Assembly: GCF_000374305.1 (NCBI RefSeq)
Contig: NZ_KB894093.1
Span: forward strand, 62,001-126,000
DNA length: 64,000 bases
Reading direction: 5' to 3'
Origin: Actinomadura flavalba DSM 45200
GTDB lineage: Bacteria > Actinomycetota > Actinomycetes > Streptosporangiales > Streptosporangiaceae
Part shown: piece by piece, positions 63,984-64,000 of the stretch
How the letters are laid out: each line of letters begins with the position of its first letter
How positions within the stretch are numbered: the first letter of the stretch is position 1
Notes under the pieces: generated by a model
What the model was told of the DNA's origin: nothing
Database searches by the model: none
Seen by the model: only the letters and a program-made list of their open reading frames with translations
Position numbers and translations under genes: made by a program

Positions 63984-64000
63984 TTACACGGGCTCGGTGC
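63984..64000 (-). CDS. Possible C-terminus of a gene beyond the window
   Basis: Only TEPV followed by TAA is visible on the minus strand. The two hairpins downstream fit a gene end here, but 17 bases prove little. Confidence 0.15.

Overview
This 64 kb window is a stretch of high-GC chromosome from a filamentous-type actinobacterium. GTG starts are frequent, genes often overlap at ATGA/GTGA junctions, and lipoproteins, ECF sigma factors, Ser/Thr kinases and TetR/MerR/PucR regulators are abundant. Two blocks match the mycobacterial chromosome: cbs - GDSL esterase - thiolase (as around Rv1074c-Rv1077) and eno - ftsB-like - DUF501 - ppx (Rv1023-Rv1026). The third-position GC bias and the overall gene set suggest a relative of Actinomadura or another Streptosporangiales member, but no rRNA or phylogenetic marker fixes this. 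I see no phage, insertion sequence, CRISPR array or large biosynthetic cluster. Most of the window is core or niche-adaptation chromosome, interspersed with small regulatory cassettes.

Layout. 1-6.3 kb: partial cystathionine beta-synthase, a GDSL esterase, a PQQ-like beta-propeller lipoprotein, a hemerythrin-like protein, a thiolase and a small DUF4287 protein. 6.27-6.79 kb: a gene-free stretch packed with inverted repeats and imperfect ~104 bp repeats. 6.8-10.3 kb: alpha/beta hydrolase, ECF sigma with a C-terminal SnoaL-like domain, BI-1 family membrane protein, small membrane protein, and an atypical tRNA. 10.4-17.2 kb: CFA-synthase-like methyltransferase, type II NADH dehydrogenase, uracil-DNA glycosylase, then the ppx/DUF501/ftsB/eno block. 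17.3-20.1 kb: sulfonate/taurine-type ABC importer. 20.2-23.9 kb: an orphan, degenerate histidine kinase, a small conserved membrane protein, and a divergent response regulator/histidine kinase pair with back-to-back leaderless promoters. 24.2-28.1 kb: sugar ABC importer without its own ATPase, plus a ROK kinase.

28.1-36.2 kb: a small lipoprotein, a DGPF(YCII)/ECF42 pair, an LspA-like peptidase, an ABC exporter behind a SoxR/MerR-like promoter, a class V aminotransferase, and an ECF sigma followed by an LCP protein with an anti-sigma-like N-terminus. 36.2-42.9 kb: D-Ala-D-Ala carboxypeptidase, then a TetR - MFS/GPH transporter - PLP decarboxylase cassette and a PucR regulator. 43-46 kb: TetR/SDR, then a divergent arsR/arsI arsenic module with a coupled 31-residue ORF. 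46-53.5 kb: a REC-domain regulator, two paralogous Ser/Thr kinases, and the fused LysX lysyl-phosphatidylglycerol synthase. 53.5-58.8 kb: SDR, MerR regulator, a very large helicase-like protein whose ATPase motifs have decayed, and PspC. 59-64 kb: catalase, HAD and metallo-beta-lactamase-fold pair, a small membrane protein, a cytochrome P450 with a non-canonical ExxR motif, and terminator hairpins of the next gene.

Functionally the region combines sulfur handling (transsulfuration and sulfonate import), sugar import, envelope maintenance (LysX, LCP, carboxypeptidase, PspC, LspA, FtsB-like) and stress or metalloid response (ArsR/ArsI, catalase, hemerythrin, a SoxR-like promoter, several ECF factors). 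The strongest leads for unusual biology are the helicase relative with eroded ATPase motifs, the dense hairpin region at 6.3-6.6 kb, the atypical P450, the odd tRNA, and the ECF-LCP pair.
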